Shown: positions 33,154-41,540, counted from the first letter of the stretch. The stretch is DNA of 41,540 nt from Rhizobium sp. ASV8 (GCF_016429255.1 NZ_JAELUG010000057.1:1-41540); one strand, 5' to 3'. Program-made: numbers and translations. Notes: generated by a model not told the origin, from the sequence alone.

Positions 33154-34461
33154 ATGAACGAACAAGATAAGCTGATCGTAAAGGCAGTGAGGAGCGGAAA
33201 CAATACCGTTCCGAAGATTTTGAGCTGGCTGGAGCGAAATGGAACTCCCAGCAGCCAGCCGACGCTGTCCAGACGCCTTACAGGTTTGATTGCAGACCAG
33301 CGTATCCGTCAGGAAGGACGGGGACGGGCGACCATCTATCGATACGACGATTATCTCGACTACTTCGCTATACCGCGAACACAACGGCGCTCAGTGCACT
33401 ATAATCCGGACTGCATCGATCGGTACATCCCGAACGAGACCGCATGGTTTTCGCCCAGCGATCTCGATTCAATGACACAGGCCGCCGGTGATGCGGAGAT
33501 GGATGCGAGCACGTACTCCAGGGCGATTGCCAAAAAACTGCTCGTCGATCTCACCTATGCGTCGTCCAGCCTTGAGGGCAATACATATAGCTATATCGAC
33601 ACCGAAGTTCTCGTTCAGTGCGGCAAAATCGCCGAAGGCAAGGAAGCAGACGAGACCTTGATGATCCTCAATCATAAGGCGGCGATTAACTACCTCATCG
33701 ACTACATCCAGGACATCGAGATCGACATGCGTGAATTCAAGACGATGCACTCGCTCCTGTCGTCCGGTCTCATCGACGAGAGGCAGGTCGGTACGGTTAG
33801 GCAACATATCGTGGGCGGCGGCAACTCGGCGTATATTCCCCTGTCGAGCCCGGCACGGCTTGAGGACGAACTGGAAAAGATTTCGGACAAGGCTGCACAG
33901 ATCGCGAACCCATTCGAGCAGAGTCTGTTTCTCATGACGACGATTAGCTATCTGCAGTTCTTTGTCGACGTGAACAGGCGGACGGGGAGACTGATGGCGA
34001 ACGTTCCACTCCTTAAGGCAGGGCTCCCACCACTCTCGTTCCTGAGCGTCGACAAGACGGAATACACTAGAGGCCTGCTGAGCTTCTATGAGCTTGGACG
34101 CTCAGACGTGATAGCCTCCGCCTATGCAAAGGGCTATGTGGCTTCAGCCAGTCGCTACCCTGCCTACGTCGGACGCGATCGCAGCATCATCGAGATGGAG
34201 GCCAGGTACAGGGTTGAACTCCACCGCGCGGTGAATAGCTATGTGGAAGAATCTCTCGCGGAAGGGCAAAGACTTGGAGCCCACTTCTTCGAGGGGGAGT
34301 TCGAAGGTGTTTCGGAAGAGGAGCATGACGCGTTTGTCGGTCTCGTCCGAAAGGCAATCGACAGCCTGCACGACGGCAACCACGCCGTTTATGGCATAAG
34401 GAGAAAGGCCTTTGACGAGTACAGCGACCTCGGAGAACATGATCGTCGCAACGGCCTATAA
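33154..34461 (+). CDS. Fic-like protein with N-terminal winged helix, non-canonical active site
   Basis: This 435-residue protein starts with a winged-helix-like region (about residues 5-65) and carries a Fic domain after residue 100. The autoinhibitory motif SSSLEGN (137-143) precedes the core. Canonical Fic enzymes use HxFxxGNGRxxR to transfer AMP to target hydroxyls. Here the core reads QFFVDVNRRTGRL (268-280): the catalytic histidine position is glutamine and the glycines are replaced by V and R. So it may be inactive as an AMP transferase or do other chemistry; I recall similar QxFxDVNxRT proteins among bacterial Fic-like regulators. The end overlaps the start of a decayed phosphatase gene. 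Confidence 0.85.
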   Translation: MNEQDKLIVKAVRSGNNTVPKILSWLERNGTPSSQPTLSRRLTGLIADQRIRQEGRGRATIYRYDDYLDYFAIPRTQRRSVHYNPDCIDRYIPNETAWFSPSDLDSMTQAAGDAEMDASTYSRAIAKKLLVDLTYASSSLEGNTYSYIDTEVLVQCGKIAEGKEADETLMILNHKAAINYLIDYIQDIEIDMREFKTMHSLLSSGLIDERQVGTVRQHIVGGGNSAYIPLSSPARLEDELEKISDKAAQIANPFEQSLFLMTTISYLQFFVDVNRRTGRLMANVPLLKAGLPPLSFLSVDKTEYTRGLLSFYELGRSDVIASAYAKGYVASASRYPAYVGRDRSIIEMEARYRVELHRAVNSYVEESLAEGQRLGAHFFEGEFEGVSEEEHDAFVGLVRKAIDSLHDGNHAVYGIRRKAFDEYSDLGEHDRRNGL

Positions 34462-35214
34462 TGTCGTGACCGTCGCTCCCTTCACGGCTGATACACTGGC
34501 GTTAGGTGAAGTCCACGGTCGTGCCGACCTGCTCCAAGCTCTTCCGGAAACGATGGACAGCAATGCTGGCGGATATCGCGCCATCTTTCTTTGCGATATT
34601 ATCGACCGCGGGCCGGATTCGCGGCTTGCTTTGAAGCTCGTGGGCGATGAACTGGATGCGAGGACGGATTCAGTTCTCATCTTGGAAAATCACGAGGAGT
34701 TCATGCTCTCGCTCCTGGACACAAAGCGCAAGGCTGCGCCGTTTCATACCTGGATGCAGAACGGTGGCGGCGCCACCGTTAGATCCTTCGGCATCAATCC
34801 CAATCTTGACCCTTACCGGATCGCGGCAATCTTATCTGAAACCCGCGAGGCGCAGATGCTTCGACGGAGAATGGACATGATTCGACCCGACAGATTCGCT
34901 TTCGCACATCCCGGCGTCAGGCCAGACGTCTCATTCGAACGATAGTCGCTCTTCGATCTGAGATGGATTCGAGAGCTATTTCTAAGCTATCCTGGATTGT
35001 TCGAAAAATGGTCATCCATGGGCATACTCCGACGTCGAGCGGGCTGCCAGAAATCCGGCGGAACAGGGTGAACATAGATACGGGCGCCTTCGTAACCGGC
35101 CGCCTATCAGCCATTCATCTCGCGGCCGACGAGACTGCTTTTGAGTTTCTTTCCGCCGTGGCATCCGCGAACGGAGCCATTCAAGTCCGAGACTGCTTGC
35201 CGACAGTGGATTAG
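34412..35214 (+). pseudogene. Decayed serine/threonine-type metallophosphatase
   Basis: Three readings join into one phosphatase-like protein. The first ends at an in-frame TAG (34943-34945) after HPGVRPDVSFER. The same frame goes on with SLFDLRWIRELFLSYPG, and then a frame change at the A-run near 35004 gives MVIHGHTPTSS and the ending with RVNIDTGAFVTGRLSAIHL. This is the PPP-family layout. Metal motifs are worn: GDIHG reads GEVHG, GDxVDRG reads CDIIDRG and GNHE reads ENHE. The start is TTG 34412 with AAGGAG upstream, overlapping the Fic-like gene. It was probably once co-expressed with Fic; now it is almost certainly inactive. Confidence 0.85.
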
Positions 35215-35795
35215 CAGCTATGCTGAAACTAGCGGATGCATCACGCCGTTATCCTTGGTGGCATTTGCTACCTAATTCCCTAAATGTCGTGATAGTATGC
35301 CCTCCTGCAGAGAAAATCTTCGAAAAGCCACTTCCGCTTTTTCAGCTATATGCAGCATGCGGAATACAAATTTGCGAGCAGAATCGCCACTCATGCCTGT
35401 TCGGGTCTTGCCCGCAGAATCCACCAAACACAGACTGCTTGCTTCCAATGAAACTCAATTCCGGCATAATAATCCATGGCTGTTCCTTGCTTGACGTTTG
35501 GGGCTGACCTGTTCGGACCCCGTTTCAACATCGTCATTCTGAGGGACAGCCACCATCCTGGCTACGGTCTCCGAAGCGCCCGCCTATTACGGCATCGAGT
35601 GCCAGACGGGTAGCCGGCCCGGAAACTGTGCGACAATGCTCCCGCGAAAAGCTTGTCAATCTTCCAAAAAAGGAGATGCCGCGTAGCATTTATCGGGCAA
35701 CATTCAACAAATGTTGTCCGGCCGCGGCTCAATGTGCGCCCATGAAATTTTGAAATTAGGTGGGAGATTGTTCGCGTTCTCGTATATTATTCCGT
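35215..35795. other. Region without assignable gene
   Basis: Short open readings are present but no domain is recognised. A small perfect hairpin (CAACATT at 35698-35704 with AATGTTG at 35710-35716) lies near the end of the AraC-type gene on the other strand and may help end its transcript. Confidence 0.45.
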
Positions 35796-36776
35796 TCACA
35801 GAAATTTCTTCAACGTTTCTGATGGCAGCTCCCCGAAAGCGGTATGATATCTCTTTGCAAAATGGCCGAGATTTGAAAATCCGCAGTCAAAAGCAACGGA
35901 GCTAACACTTGTTTTTGCGTCTGGCTTGCTCAGCATCAAGTTGGCGCGGCGAAGTCTAACCCTGTTGGCATATAGCATAGGGGATATTCCGTATGTTCGG
36001 CGGAATAGATAAAAAAGACTTCTTGCACTAGTATTTGCAGCGTCGACCAAATCTTCGATGGTTATCGGCTTGTTCCAATTTGATTCAATGTAGTCAACAG
36101 CACGCCGCACTTGCCACGGAGCGGCAGCACGAGGTGTGCCCTCTAAACATTTGCTGTAATTATGTTCATTGGTGGTCAGAAAGGCAGCAATGACAGCTTG
36201 TTCGATCTCGGCAGTGACAATACCCGGCATTAACCCGTCATTTCTGTCGAATTCATCACAAAAAAACGTTATCAGACGAAGCTGCATGGCGCTGAAACTG
36301 GGGTCGCTGTTAGGGCGGCCGGTCATTTCTAGTGGGTGATCTAACGGATCTCCAATCATTGCTGAGAGCTTCCGGGTCAACGCGTCGGATGATATCACCT
36401 GGAAGACGTGGGAATAGTCGGCCCCATACGTCATCGCACCCCCACACCCCGGTCCCCCAACAGCACCACTTTGTCCGGGCCGCGTTATCAAGTCTCGCCG
36501 GTTCCAATGGCCTTCAACCGAGGCTGTAAGGGGGAATTCTTGAATGAAACCCTTAAGGCGAATATCAGGCTGCATTTGCGAGCCATACGCGCCGTAAGCT
36601 AATGTAATGCTTGGCAGTTCAACTCGATTTATAGCTGCCTTGTAGCCGCTTCCGTCCGCCGATACGTTCTTCACATTCAAGTCGATTAATGGTTCAAACA
36701 GATACTGACATTCGTCGGGATCTGCTGTTTGGAACCACGGAAATTTTTGAAAGAAAGGTTTCATAGGAACCCGCAA
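35796..36776 (-). CDS. AraC-family transcriptional regulator
   Basis: This 326-residue protein has an N-terminal sensing domain (about residues 20-200, AraC-binding-like) and a C-terminal pair of helix-turn-helices. Visible motifs are PITIEDLVDAANTSARSLFY, LFRRTYGISPMLYANRVRLR, and VSSVAFDCGFSNLGHFAKRY. The start is TTG at 36776, since the ribosome site AGGAGGGG lies about 6 nt before it, while the downstream ATG (36764) would be too far from it. Its target is unknown. It may act on genes of the surface block. Confidence 0.88.
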   Translation of the reverse strand: MRVPMKPFFQKFPWFQTADPDECQYLFEPLIDLNVKNVSADGSGYKAAINRVELPSITLAYGAYGSQMQPDIRLKGFIQEFPLTASVEGHWNRRDLITRPGQSGAVGGPGCGGAMTYGADYSHVFQVISSDALTRKLSAMIGDPLDHPLEMTGRPNSDPSFSAMQLRLITFFCDEFDRNDGLMPGIVTAEIEQAVIAAFLTTNEHNYSKCLEGTPRAAAPWQVRRAVDYIESNWNKPITIEDLVDAANTSARSLFYLFRRTYGISPMLYANRVRLRRANLMLSKPDAKTSVSSVAFDCGFSNLGHFAKRYHTAFGELPSETLKKFL

Positions 36777-37081
36777 TTAGCCCCTCCTATGGCTAAGCAG
36801 GGAGCCGCTTGAGCATATACTATAGATTACTCCCGAGACAACGTTGTATTTTCTCCGAACGTTTCTGCAGAATCCGGCCGACAATGTGCAGTATTTGAGT
36901 AACCCTTCCCCTCCCAAATTGATAATTTCCTTAACGCGCAAATTTCCGACGATTCAAATTCAGAAGCCGGAAGTGCTGCGCTGGGGCGTATGACGCAACA
37001 TTTCTTCGGTCTTGCATGCTTCCATTCAAATGAAGGAATGGCGGGTTCGCTTTTTAAATCGCGATCCTTTTTTTAAAGCTG
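36777..37081. other. AT-richer intergenic region
   Basis: This stretch separates the AraC-type gene on the minus strand from the vWA-like reading on the plus strand. It is richer in A+T than the coding sequence around it and probably holds promoters for both. No gene or clear motif was identified. Confidence 0.5.
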
Positions 37082-37729
37082 TTGCTCGCAGGGCGGCGCT
37101 TTGCAGAGGTTGTTTTGGTTCGGAAAAGCGCTCGATTTACTGACCCTTCAAAGCTAGGCGCCGCAGTATCTGCGATATTCGTCTTCATTAAGGTGCAGGC
37201 GCAGACGTGCCCAGTTCGGCCAGATAGAGATGTGCTGCTGTTTCTGGATAATTCCGGGTGGATCTCTGACACAGAATTTAATGAGGCTCAGGTTGCCGTT
37301 GCGGAGGTTGCCGCCGAAGTCCTTGCTCATCCGGGCAAGCGGCTGGCCATAGTCAATTGGGCTTATACTGCTACTAGTTTTGCCGCTTCGGCGGGTACTT
37401 CCCCGATGGGGTTGGCAACTGGCAGTGCCGTACCCGGTGGCTGGTCCACCAATCCAACTGACTTTGCATATGTTGGTCCCAGCAGTCCGGGAAATAAGGT
37501 CTGCCACTCATTTGGCAACTCTTCGTCTCAGACGCCTTCTAGCCAACGGCTTTCCCGAGCTTTGACGTCTCAAGGCTGGAGAGCTGGCGAAAGCGGTACC
37601 CGTGATGTGCAGCAGCCAATCGGATCACTATCGACTCCGCCACGATCCAAAGTGCTCGACGGTGAAACATTTGCGACATCGATTTCGGTTGGTTCGGAAT
37701 TTCAATTTGTACTGAAATGCCGAGGCTAG
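37082..37729 (+). CDS. vWA-like secreted protein or remnant
   Basis: This reading of 215 residues contains a stretch like the start of a von Willebrand factor A domain: DRDVLLFLDNSGWISDTEFN, then a helix and a hydrophobic strand (KRLAIVNWAYT). The metal site would be DxSxS, but here it is DNSGW, lacking the second serine. A hydrophobic region ending in VQAQ before TCPVRPD could be a signal peptide. After about residue 100 the sequence is Ser/Gly-rich and not recognisable, so the domain is incomplete. The start (TTG 37082) is weak. It may be a degraded surface protein. Confidence 0.4.
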   Translation: MLAGRRFAEVVLVRKSARFTDPSKLGAAVSAIFVFIKVQAQTCPVRPDRDVLLFLDNSGWISDTEFNEAQVAVAEVAAEVLAHPGKRLAIVNWAYTATSFAASAGTSPMGLATGSAVPGGWSTNPTDFAYVGPSSPGNKVCHSFGNSSSQTPSSQRLSRALTSQGWRAGESGTRDVQQPIGSLSTPPRSKVLDGETFATSISVGSEFQFVLKCRG

Positions 37730-37798
37730 GCAAATGTGCCCCACCCGCGACGCACGGATGAGGCAGCAATGTTAATCTGATCGTTCGGAACAAGACTC

Positions 37799-38776
37799 AT
37801 GGCAAAACAACTGGAACTCAACTTTGCGGACCTTCAAAGCGGGCTGTTGGTTCAGCGAGTCGTCAATAGCGACGTATTTTTCGGATCGGTGCAGGACATC
37901 TTTCTAGGCAGGGAACACCAATACAGACGCATCGACGATTTCACCTTTCTTCACGTTATGGATTTCAGAGCTGGTCTACCTTATAGCCTCCGTATCATAC
38001 GCGAGAATTTCATCTGTTTTCAGATCATCATTTCGGGAGAGTATGTTCGCACAACGGAGGACCGAGTCGATGTTGTGAACTCGGCAACCTTACAGATCTC
38101 GAACTTTCCCCGATCGATTTCCGATACGACTGATGGCACCGTCATGCGAGGAGTGTTGATCGCCATACATAGAGAATATTTCAACGAATATTTTGGGCTA
38201 AATTTAACTCGCATTCCTGTCGGTTACCGTCCAATTTTTTCGTCCAGAATCGGCATGATGCAAGCGCTAAAGATGAAAACTCCGAGTTCGGTCCTTATAG
38301 CAGCCGAACAAATTCTTTCATGCAAGTTCAGTGAACCGTTAAGAGGTCTATTTTTGTCCTCTAAAGTAGCGGAAATTCTTTGTGAGATCGTCCACAGGAT
38401 GCATAATCCGCAAACTTCCAAGGCCATCGCCAACAACCCACCACGCGGCCGCATTGACCACATCGTCGAAGCCGCCGCAGCCATCTATCGACGCGAACTG
38501 AACAGACCGCCTTCGGTCGAACAACTAGCCGCACGCGTCGGGGTAAACCGCAACTCTCTCGCGAATGGCTTTCAAAGCATGTTCGGTAAGACACCTCACG
38601 GCTTTCAAAGTGAACTTCGAATGAGCGAAGCTCAAAGGCTGCTGCGTGAGGGAAATCTTTCTGTCAGCGAAATTGGACGTCGTGTCGGCTATTCCGGCTA
38701 CGCAAGCTTTTCCCGCGCATTTCACGACCATTTTGGTCATTCACCTTCAAGAGGCTATTCTCTTACAAGCGACTAA
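37799..38776 (+). CDS. AraC-family transcriptional regulator
   Basis: This 325-residue regulator has a C-terminal DNA-binding domain with PPSVEQLAARVGVNRNSLAN, GFQSMFGKTPHGFQSELRMS, and VSEIGRRVGYSGYASFSRAF. The first 200 residues form a sensing domain of the cupin-like AraC type, with FICFQIIISGEYVRTTED. It has no membrane segment. It lies upstream of the second adhesin-type module and reads towards it, so it is a candidate regulator for that locus or for the adhesin block. Confidence 0.9.
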   Translation: MAKQLELNFADLQSGLLVQRVVNSDVFFGSVQDIFLGREHQYRRIDDFTFLHVMDFRAGLPYSLRIIRENFICFQIIISGEYVRTTEDRVDVVNSATLQISNFPRSISDTTDGTVMRGVLIAIHREYFNEYFGLNLTRIPVGYRPIFSSRIGMMQALKMKTPSSVLIAAEQILSCKFSEPLRGLFLSSKVAEILCEIVHRMHNPQTSKAIANNPPRGRIDHIVEAAAAIYRRELNRPPSVEQLAARVGVNRNSLANGFQSMFGKTPHGFQSELRMSEAQRLLREGNLSVSEIGRRVGYSGYASFSRAFHDHFGHSPSRGYSLTSD

Positions 38777-39020
38777 ACGATCATTGTGGACGAAAGGTCG
38801 GCCGATAGCGGGCGGCGCGTGTTGAGTTTCAGCTAGATTTGCGCCACTTTTTCATTTCACGTTGTACCACCTAATTGCATTTATGGTGTTGATCGAAAAC
38901 ATTTTCTCGCAGGGTGGTCGGATCCGTCCGAATTGAAAAAACGGGCCAAATTCGTGCGATAATCAACACATATTCCAAGAAATATCCGAACCGGCCCACA
39001 CAGAACGGGCGCGGTTTTGA
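38777..39020. other. Intergenic region before element B
   Basis: No gene is recognised between the AraC-type gene and the conserved element at 39021. Minus-strand readings in this stretch cross the conserved element and look accidental. Confidence 0.45.
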
Positions 39021-39090
39021 ATATTGCAATTTCGTTCCACGATATAACATTTTGGCACATCGTTCTTGCAGCAATATCCGTTTCTAATAA
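39021..39090 (+). promoter_or_regulatory. Conserved 70-bp upstream element, copy B
   Basis: It aligns without gaps to 18103-18172. ATATTGC (39021-39027) and GCAATAT (39071-39077) form an inverted repeat with the same 50-bp offset as in copy A. CATTTTGGCAC and TCTTG in the middle and AATAA at the end are also shared. It lies about 208 nt before the Fis-type regulator gene. Confidence 0.65.
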
Positions 39091-39297
39091 TTTAATGCCA
39101 TTAATTATTGGTTTGCTCAACGATAGTTCAGTCACGCCGATGTAGTTTGCTGAAATGCGGCGCAATCGCGTAGACCAGGTCGATGCAACCATAAGGACAA
39201 CATTCTGCGGGCTTGTTGAGCTTGATGGGCGGCGCTGGTTGTTCTCAATCTAAGGGAAAGCCCGATCTCATCGATGTTAGAGACGATGGAGTTCTGA

Positions 39298-39879
39298 ATG
39301 CAAGATATCGGGAAGGCGCCGGTGACCGCTAAGAATATCACAATCACGGTCGTCGACATTCGCGACAGTAAATCTGCTTTTGTCATTCACGGGGGGCAAG
39401 CGGCGCAGGCGCGCCTTGCTGTGTTGTGGGAAGAGCTGAAGAGATTATTCGACGGTATTGTTGGTAGCGGCCAGAATATGCCATTCGCCTTGATGGAGGC
39501 GAGCGAGCCGCAGCTGATCATCCATCCGAATGCTTGCGTGACGTTCGACACCGAGAACGGTCTTTACGTCTTCAGTGAGCGGGCCGCTGCTGCTGGAATC
39601 TTGTTTGCGACCGAAAGCGAAGAGCGCCTCCTCGACCAAATCGTCACTTATCTTGCCAGTGGCGTTGACGGTCTCTCACCCAACACCGTCAACGATGCGG
39701 TGAACGTGCTGGTAGGCGAAAGGCTTGAAGATGTGGAGCGCGCGCTGATCGTTCAGACGATGTGCCACTGTAACGGCAACCGCATTCGTGCCGCCTCCAT
39801 CCTTGGTATTTCGCTCAAGGATCTGCAGGGTAGACTTCAGAACCGCGCCGCGCTCTACGCAAAAATGGGCGTGCAGTGA
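39298..39879 (+). CDS. Stand-alone Fis-type helix-turn-helix regulator
   Basis: This 193-residue protein ends in a Fis/NtrC-type DNA-binding helix-turn-helix (VERALIVQTMCHCNGNRIRA, then ASILGISLKDLQGRLQNR, about residues 145-185). It has no AAA+ domain, so it does not act as a standard sigma-54 activator. The first 140 residues are not recognised but contain alternating strands and helices, perhaps a sensing domain. GATGGAG precedes the ATG. It lies between the conserved 70-bp element and the small gene of the second module, which makes it the natural candidate regulator of both modules. This is inference from position. Confidence 0.75.
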   Translation: MQDIGKAPVTAKNITITVVDIRDSKSAFVIHGGQAAQARLAVLWEELKRLFDGIVGSGQNMPFALMEASEPQLIIHPNACVTFDTENGLYVFSERAAAAGILFATESEERLLDQIVTYLASGVDGLSPNTVNDAVNVLVGERLEDVERALIVQTMCHCNGNRIRAASILGISLKDLQGRLQNRAALYAKMGVQ

Positions 39880-39918
39880 CGAGCGCAATCTTCCCCGACA
39901 TGAACCGAAACACTCCTA

Positions 39919-40362
39919 ATGGCCGATAGTTCATTGGTACATAGTATTGCCCCTGAATTCCAGATGGAAGAGTGCGCAAGGCGTCTGATGAACGCCTGGC
40001 GCATGCTGGAGGCGCGCGTGCCTGGCAGCATATCGCGTGACCAGCTCGATCAGGCTTTGGCGCATTATGCTTATGGGCTCACTCAGCCTTTCTACACAAT
40101 GCGTTCCGCCAGGGAGCAGGTCGACGCCATCATTTTGCTGCTGGTCAAGGTACTTCCAGAAGAGCGGGCGACTTGGGCAATCCATTCCAAACTGAGTGAT
40201 GATGACGGTTTCTTGAATACATGTGCAAGCCTCGCCGGTCTTGGGGAGCGTGACGCGCTCGCAATCATCAATTTGAAATCGCGTGACCCGCAAGGTGACG
40301 AAGCAAAACAGCAGCAAGTCGCGTCGGTTGGAACCGGTGCCGATGAGGAAGAACCCGAATGA
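39919..40362 (+). CDS. Small unknown protein, copy B of the adhesin-linked family
   Basis: This 147-residue protein is a paralogue of the one at 18328-18771, with the same helical core (PEFQMEECARRLMNAWRMLE, SISRDQLDQALAHYAYGLTQ, LGERDALAIINLKS). It ends in an acidic, Gln-rich tail that differs from copy A. There is no signal peptide. It follows the Fis-type gene by 39 nt. Its TGA stop overlaps an ATG at 40359 that starts the remnant adhesin reading, the same coupling as in copy A. The reading frame is intact although its partner is lost, so it may still have a role. Confidence 0.78.
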   Translation: MADSSLVHSIAPEFQMEECARRLMNAWRMLEARVPGSISRDQLDQALAHYAYGLTQPFYTMRSAREQVDAIILLLVKVLPEERATWAIHSKLSDDDGFLNTCASLAGLGERDALAIINLKSRDPQGDEAKQQQVASVGTGADEEEPE

Positions 40363-40388
40363 AGAGCGCCGATATGAATAAGCAATAG
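40359..40388 (+). pseudogene. Start remnant of a second trimeric adhesin
   Basis: ATG 40359, with GAGGAAG 7 nt upstream, gives MKSADMNKQ and then TAG (40386-40388). The giant adhesin begins MEKVDMSSQ in the same relation to its small gene. After the stop, the frame continues with QYTGFNSHTK, comparable to KNTGANN in the intact gene. From about 40420 the sequence belongs to an MFS transporter. So a second adhesin gene appears to have been stopped by a nonsense codon and then replaced. Confidence 0.55.
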
Positions 40389-40422
40389 CAGTACACGGGT
40401 TTCAACAGCCACACGAAGGCGC

Positions 40423-40760
40423 TTGATCGCGCGACTGATCCAAGCGTTTTCCGCCGGGGGAGAGTGGGGAATCGGGACGTCTTTTCTCGCAGAATGGGCG
40501 CCGACAGGAAAAAGGGGGTTTTGGACCAGTTTGATTTCCGTCTCGGTTGCGCTCGGAAGCTTACTTGGCAGCGCTTCGAGCGCTCTGATAATGCTGGTAC
40601 TGACGGCCGAAGACATGTCGTCTTGGGGCTGGCGCATTCCGTTTTTCATCGGCGCATTTCTCGGAGCCTTAGGCCTATGGATGCGCGCTGTAATTAGCGA
40701 AACGCCCGCATTTATCGAAGCGGCTCGATGCAGTGTCCGCGGCAAGCCCAAAGTGATTGC
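40423..40760 (+). pseudogene. MFS transporter fragment (MHS-type)
   Basis: About 112 residues match the middle of metabolite:H+ symporters of the major facilitator superfamily: ARLIQAFSAGGEWGIGTSFL, AEWAPTGKRGFWTSLISVSV, and SSWGWRIPFFIGAFLGALGL ending with SETPAF. This covers roughly membrane helices 4 to 6. Both the beginning and the end of the transporter are missing. It lies directly against the adhesin remnant, so it marks a recombination point. It is non-functional. Confidence 0.8.
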
Positions 40761-40938
40761 AAGACCGGAGGAATGCCTGCAACGTATTGGTGCTAATAGT
40801 TGTGGCATTTGTAACGTCGTCCGATATGCGACCTGTCATGCTTATAATTCGCTGACCCCTGTTTGAAGGTGATAATTCTGTGCATCATCATCAATGACAC
40901 AAGTTCAGATTTCCTTCAAAACTAAGCGTTCGTATAGT

Positions 40939-41540
40939 CTAGGCGATGTTGACAAAGTATGGCAACCAGATCTTGGCGGCGGCGATAGCGAGGAAAGCAG
41001 CGTATGATGTTTTGGTTTTATCGTAGCGCGTGGCAATGCGACGGAACTGCTTCATTCGGTTGAACATGCGTTCGATTCGATTGCGATCCTTGTAAGCGCG
41101 GTAGTCGCAAGGTGGCGGGTTCTTCCGGGTTGATCGCGGCGGAATGATCGGACGAGTGCCATGCAGCAGAAGCTCCTCGCGGATGGCGTCCGCATCGTAT
41201 CCCTTGTCGGCAAGCATGCGGCGGGGCCGACCCACTGGCAGCGCGAGCAAGCCAGGAACGGCACTGTAATCGGAGGCTTCGCCGCCTGTCAGGATAAAGC
41301 CAAGAGGGCGTCCTTGACCGTCTGCGCGGGCGTGGACTTTCGTCGTAAAGCCGCCGCGTGATCGACCAAAAGCCTCCTTATGAGTCCCCCCCTAGCGCCG
41401 GCAGCCTGTGAATGGCCCCGGACTGTCGTGCTATCGATCATATGCTGCCAATCGTCTGTCAGGCCCAGCTCGACGAGCGTCTCGAGTAAGGCATCCCAGA
41501 CGCCTTGCTCGGCCCAACGTCGGAAACGCACGTAAACTGA
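40939..41540 (-). mobile_element. IS5-family (IS427-like) transposase, partial at window end
   Basis: Two minus-strand readings form one DDE transposase. The first, entering from beyond the window, has WQHMIDSTTVRGHSQAAGAR. The second has LADKGYDADAIREELLLHGT, PIIPPRSTRKNPPP, and ends with the YKDRNRIERMFNRMKQFRRI and AKIWLPYF segments. A run of seven G on the coding strand (41386-41392) is where a frame change would join GARGG to THKEAFGRSRGGF. This is the programmed frameshift expected in this group. The N-terminus lies outside the window. The inverted end near 40920 was not resolved. Confidence 0.88.

Noticed and set aside
39001..39120. nod box or tts box upstream of the second module
   Set aside because: The conserved element has neither the ATC-N9-GAT dyads of nod boxes nor the known tts box core.

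Overview
The window looks like an accessory, probably plasmid-borne, segment of a Rhizobiaceae genome (Rhizobium, Sinorhizobium or Agrobacterium group). This rests on its GC-rich coding style, a Ros/MucR regulator, an Ehu-like polar amino acid ABC transporter, an IalB-type protein, the ada/alkA/alkB arrangement, and IS6, ISL3, IS630 and IS5 sequences at its edges and internal joints. No replication, tRNA or rRNA genes were seen, so placement on a plasmid is inference.

Left edge (1-1836): two truncated IS6-type transposase fragments, a 52-bp tandem repeat and one intact IS6-family element (702-1585). Stress and repair block (1837-8939): a ChaC-like gamma-glutamylcyclotransferase, a SnoaL-like protein, a nucleotidyltransferase, then ada, alkA, a cysteine-rich conserved protein and alkB (alkylation repair), a small protein, a COG3826-type Fe(II)/2-oxoglutarate oxygenase and a truncated paralogue of it. 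Five leader regions in this block share a purine-rich element ending in CGGAGY, and four of them have a YTA-type tetramer exactly 20 nt downstream. This is a candidate shared promoter.

Catabolic block (9012-16065): a divergent LysR regulator faces a seven-gene, tightly coupled operon. It encodes an Asp/Glu-racemase-fold enzyme, a substrate-binding protein, two permeases, an ATPase, a tandem YjgF/RidA-fold protein and an M14-type deacylase. The transporter resembles ectoine/hydroxyectoine uptake (Ehu), but the EutB, EutC and EutD enzymes are absent, so the substrate is open. A scrap zone of transposase and methyltransferase fragments follows (16310-17695).

Surface block (18103-32709): a 70-bp conserved element, a small unknown protein, and a giant trimeric autotransporter adhesin (about 3,715 residues) whose start overlaps the end of the small gene. 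An IalB-family protein, a membrane-anchored unknown protein, a DUF4189 protein and a MucR-like regulator follow. The 70-bp element and the small gene recur at 39021-40362, with a stand-alone Fis-type regulator between them. There the adhesin is reduced to a start region with an early stop codon and then an MFS fragment, so the second locus appears to be a decayed copy of the same module.

Right part (33154-41540): a Fic-like protein with a non-canonical active-site motif, a decayed phosphatase gene overlapping it, two AraC-type regulators, a vWA-like remnant, the second module copy, and an IS5-family element that runs off the window.
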